Assembly: GCA_959605275.1 (NCBI GenBank)
Contig: CAUHFD010000136.1
Span: 1 to 7,867, forward strand
Source: an uncultured Eubacteriales bacterium
GTDB lineage: Bacteria; Bacillota; Clostridia; Oscillospirales; Ruminococcaceae
Direction: 5' to 3'
Length of the DNA stretch: 7,867 nt
Of the stretch, positions 6,460-7,867 are shown one piece after another. The position numbers and the translations under genes were made by a program. Each line of letters starts with the position of its first letter. Position 1 is the stretch's first letter. The notes beneath the pieces are model-generated. The model was not told where the DNA came from. It did not search any database and saw only the letters and a list, made by a program, of their open reading frames with translations.

Positions 6460-7545
6460 ATGACAGAGAATTCCAAATTTAAATACCAAAGTGTAATGGA
6501 CTATATTCAACAGTTAATAAACAGCAACTCATATGGAAAAGATACGAAATTGCCAACCGAAGAGCAGATCGCCAAAGAGCTGGGATTAAGCCGTGCAACG
6601 ATTCAGCGAGCTTTAAAACGGTTAAAGGATGAAGGAATCATTTATCGTGTTCAAGGAAGCGGAACCTTTGCTTCTCCCCCTCGGACATCCGCCAAATCCA
6701 ACGTTATGATTCCGCTCATTCTCCCAAATCAATTCAACGAAATGCATGGGTTTGATATCATTCGAGGAGCCCAAGCTTATTTAAACGCGCATTCCTGTCA
6801 TCTGTCTCCTTATTGTCTGAATTCTGCAGGAGAAAAAGAATATCAGGACACGATCAATCAATTGGTGGAATCCGGTGTCCGCTGTATGATGATCATGGTT
6901 CCCGATATGCAATATGATAAAAATTTGTTTTTCAATCTTTCCCGACCCAACGTCCATTTTGTATTTTTAGATACATTGCCCGGTTACATGCAGCATGTGA
7001 ACTTTATCTCCAGCGATCATGAAATGGGCGGATTTTTAGCGGCAGAGCATCTCATTAAATTGGGACATAAAAAAATAGCATTAATTTCCCCCCACAGCGT
7101 CAACGTTTCCTATCTTGCCAACCTATCTTTGCGTATTCGCGGCTTTAGTTTCGCCTTGCAGCAACAAAATCTTCCGCTTCCAAAAGAATACTTTTGCTTT
7201 TGCGCCGGAGAAGATCAGGTCACAGAAGCGGCAAAGCGATTGGCATCTCTGCCCGATCCTCCGACCGCCATTTTTGTATTAAACGATATCGCTGCCAGCG
7301 TGGCGATTCAGGCACTTGAAGCCGAAAGGTTGAAAATTCCCGATGATATTTCCATTATCGGATTCGATGATCTCTCGCTACGAAATCCGATCACCACAGT
7401 ACGACAAGACTTTTATGCAATCGGTTATTACAGCGCGCAAACAGCATTAGAATTGCTGTCAGAAGAAAATCATCCGATTCAGAATCTATTTATCCCTGTC
7501 AGTGTCGTACCTCGTTACTCCACCGCTCCGCCAAAAAATAACTAG
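6460..7545 (+). CDS. AraR-like hybrid transcriptional regulator (GntR-type DNA-binding domain, LacI-type ligand domain)
   Basis: This 361-residue protein is the likely local repressor of the divergent sugar operon. Residues about 8-72 form a GntR-type winged helix: LPTEEQIAKELGLSRATIQ leads into the recognition helix (44-55), and YRVQGSGTF makes the wing. Residues about 81-357 are a LacI/GalR-type sugar-sensing domain, with HLIKLGHKKIALI (197-209), IIGFDDL (299-305) and TTVRQDF (312-318). This pairing and length match AraR of B. subtilis, which senses L-arabinose; whether arabinose is the effector here cannot be told. A GTG at 6451 is in frame, but GAG at 6449-6451 sits 8 bp before ATG 6460, so the ATG is preferred. 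GTG 6451 would give 364 residues. The domain calls are firm; the target operator is inferred from the boxes in the shared intergenic gap. Confidence 0.92.
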   Translation: MTENSKFKYQSVMDYIQQLINSNSYGKDTKLPTEEQIAKELGLSRATIQRALKRLKDEGIIYRVQGSGTFASPPRTSAKSNVMIPLILPNQFNEMHGFDIIRGAQAYLNAHSCHLSPYCLNSAGEKEYQDTINQLVESGVRCMMIMVPDMQYDKNLFFNLSRPNVHFVFLDTLPGYMQHVNFISSDHEMGGFLAAEHLIKLGHKKIALISPHSVNVSYLANLSLRIRGFSFALQQQNLPLPKEYFCFCAGEDQVTEAAKRLASLPDPPTAIFVLNDIAASVAIQALEAERLKIPDDISIIGFDDLSLRNPITTVRQDFYAIGYYSAQTALELLSEENHPIQNLFIPVSVVPRYSTAPPKNN

Positions 7546-7555
7546 ACAATGTCTA
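7543..7555. repeat. Short perfect palindrome at the regulator stop codon
   Basis: TAGACA-A-TGTCTA is a perfect 13-bp palindrome whose first three bases are the TAG stop of the regulator. With no following T-run and almost no loop it is a poor terminator. It sits at the junction between the regulator gene and the transposase remnant, so it may mark where the element was truncated or may be chance. Confidence 0.3.
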
Positions 7556-7822
7556 CTAAACAATTGAAAAGTGCCGGGACATCAAGACAAAGTGGTGTTT
7601 CCGCAGAACAATGGTGCCAAGCTTACCGAACGCAGGATTATTCTTTATATGTTGCGTTTGGTAGTCGTGAATTGTACTAGTCACGGTACCACAACTGGTA
7701 CAGTTGTACGGTTTTTCTTTCAAGTTCTGCATAAATCGTGATGCTTTTTCGATGCTTTCGATATTTGTGATTTTTACCCCTTGCAATCCAAGTAATTTTT
7801 CTGTAAAATGAATATAGAGCAT
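7556..7822 (-). pseudogene. ISL3-family transposase, decayed N-terminal fragment
   Basis: This is the 5' end of a transposase gene, about 88 codons compared with roughly 400 in intact ISL3-family enzymes, so it cannot be active. MLYIHFTEKLLGLQGV is the typical ISL3 opening, and CTSCG with HDYQTQHIKNNPAFGK matches the N-terminal zinc-finger region of the family. GGAGGA at 7829-7834 lies 7 bp before ATG 7822, which favours this start over ATG 7840. Between about 7747 and 7712 the reading frame is shifted: the family-like peptide SITIYAELERK is in the neighbouring frame, and both shifts fall in A5 runs. Similarity fades after LRKHHFV and a stop occurs at 7556. The central and C-terminal DDE catalytic part is absent. 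It faces the regulator and is probably the scar of an old insertion and deletion. Confidence 0.8.
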
Positions 7823-7867
7823 ATTTGGTCCTCCGTTCATGGTTACTCATCATTTCCATTTTAACGG

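Noticed and set aside
7692..7706. Dyad CAACT-GGTAC-AGTTG as a regulatory hairpin
   Set aside because: It lies within the zinc-finger codons (Asn-Cys-Thr-Ser) of the transposase remnant and is explained by that coding sequence.

Overview
The window reads as the start of a carbohydrate-uptake locus from a low- to mid-GC Firmicute, most likely a member of the Clostridia. The reasons are the AGGAGG-type ribosome binding sites, TTGACA/TATAAT-type promoters, a CcpA-type cre site, a hybrid GntR/LacI regulator of the B. subtilis AraR type, and an ISL3-type transposase remnant. The species cannot be named from the sequence alone.

Layout. Positions 1-5974 hold four genes in a row on the minus strand, read from right to left. 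They are a lipoprotein solute-binding protein (4595-5974), a membrane-anchored surface protein with a putative glycan-binding domain and a Ser/Thr-rich stalk (3363-4520), a very large solute-binding protein with two duplicated carbohydrate-binding-like domains at its N-terminus (435-3311), and a MalF/UgpA-type permease cut by the window edge (1-418). Gaps between genes are 16 to 74 bp. No promoter-like pair was noticed inside the gene cluster, so it is most simply one operon. A 6-bp stem-loop lies after the first gene. The remaining transporter parts (second permease, any glycosidase, ATPase) would lie beyond position 1.

The 485-bp AT-rich gap 5975-6459 is the control region. It carries two promoters pointing away from each other: TTGACA-N17-TAATAT on the minus strand for the transporter operon and TTGACA-N17-TATGAT on the plus strand for the regulator. 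Four copies of a GAATCAAATT box, plus one weaker copy, lie around the promoters. A near-consensus cre site lies in the operon leader. The regulator gene follows on the plus strand (6460-7545).

The right end (7546-7867) holds a decayed 5' fragment of an ISL3-family transposase gene, convergent with the regulator and carrying two compensating one-base frameshifts.

Inferred working model: a sugar or oligosaccharide enters through the transporter, and it or a derived sugar binds the LacI-like domain of the regulator. The regulator then releases the GAATCAAATT boxes and the operon is transcribed, unless CcpA blocks elongation at the cre site. The surface protein and the domain-rich binding protein suggest capture of a polymer or oligosaccharide at the cell surface. 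The actual substrate cannot be read from the window.
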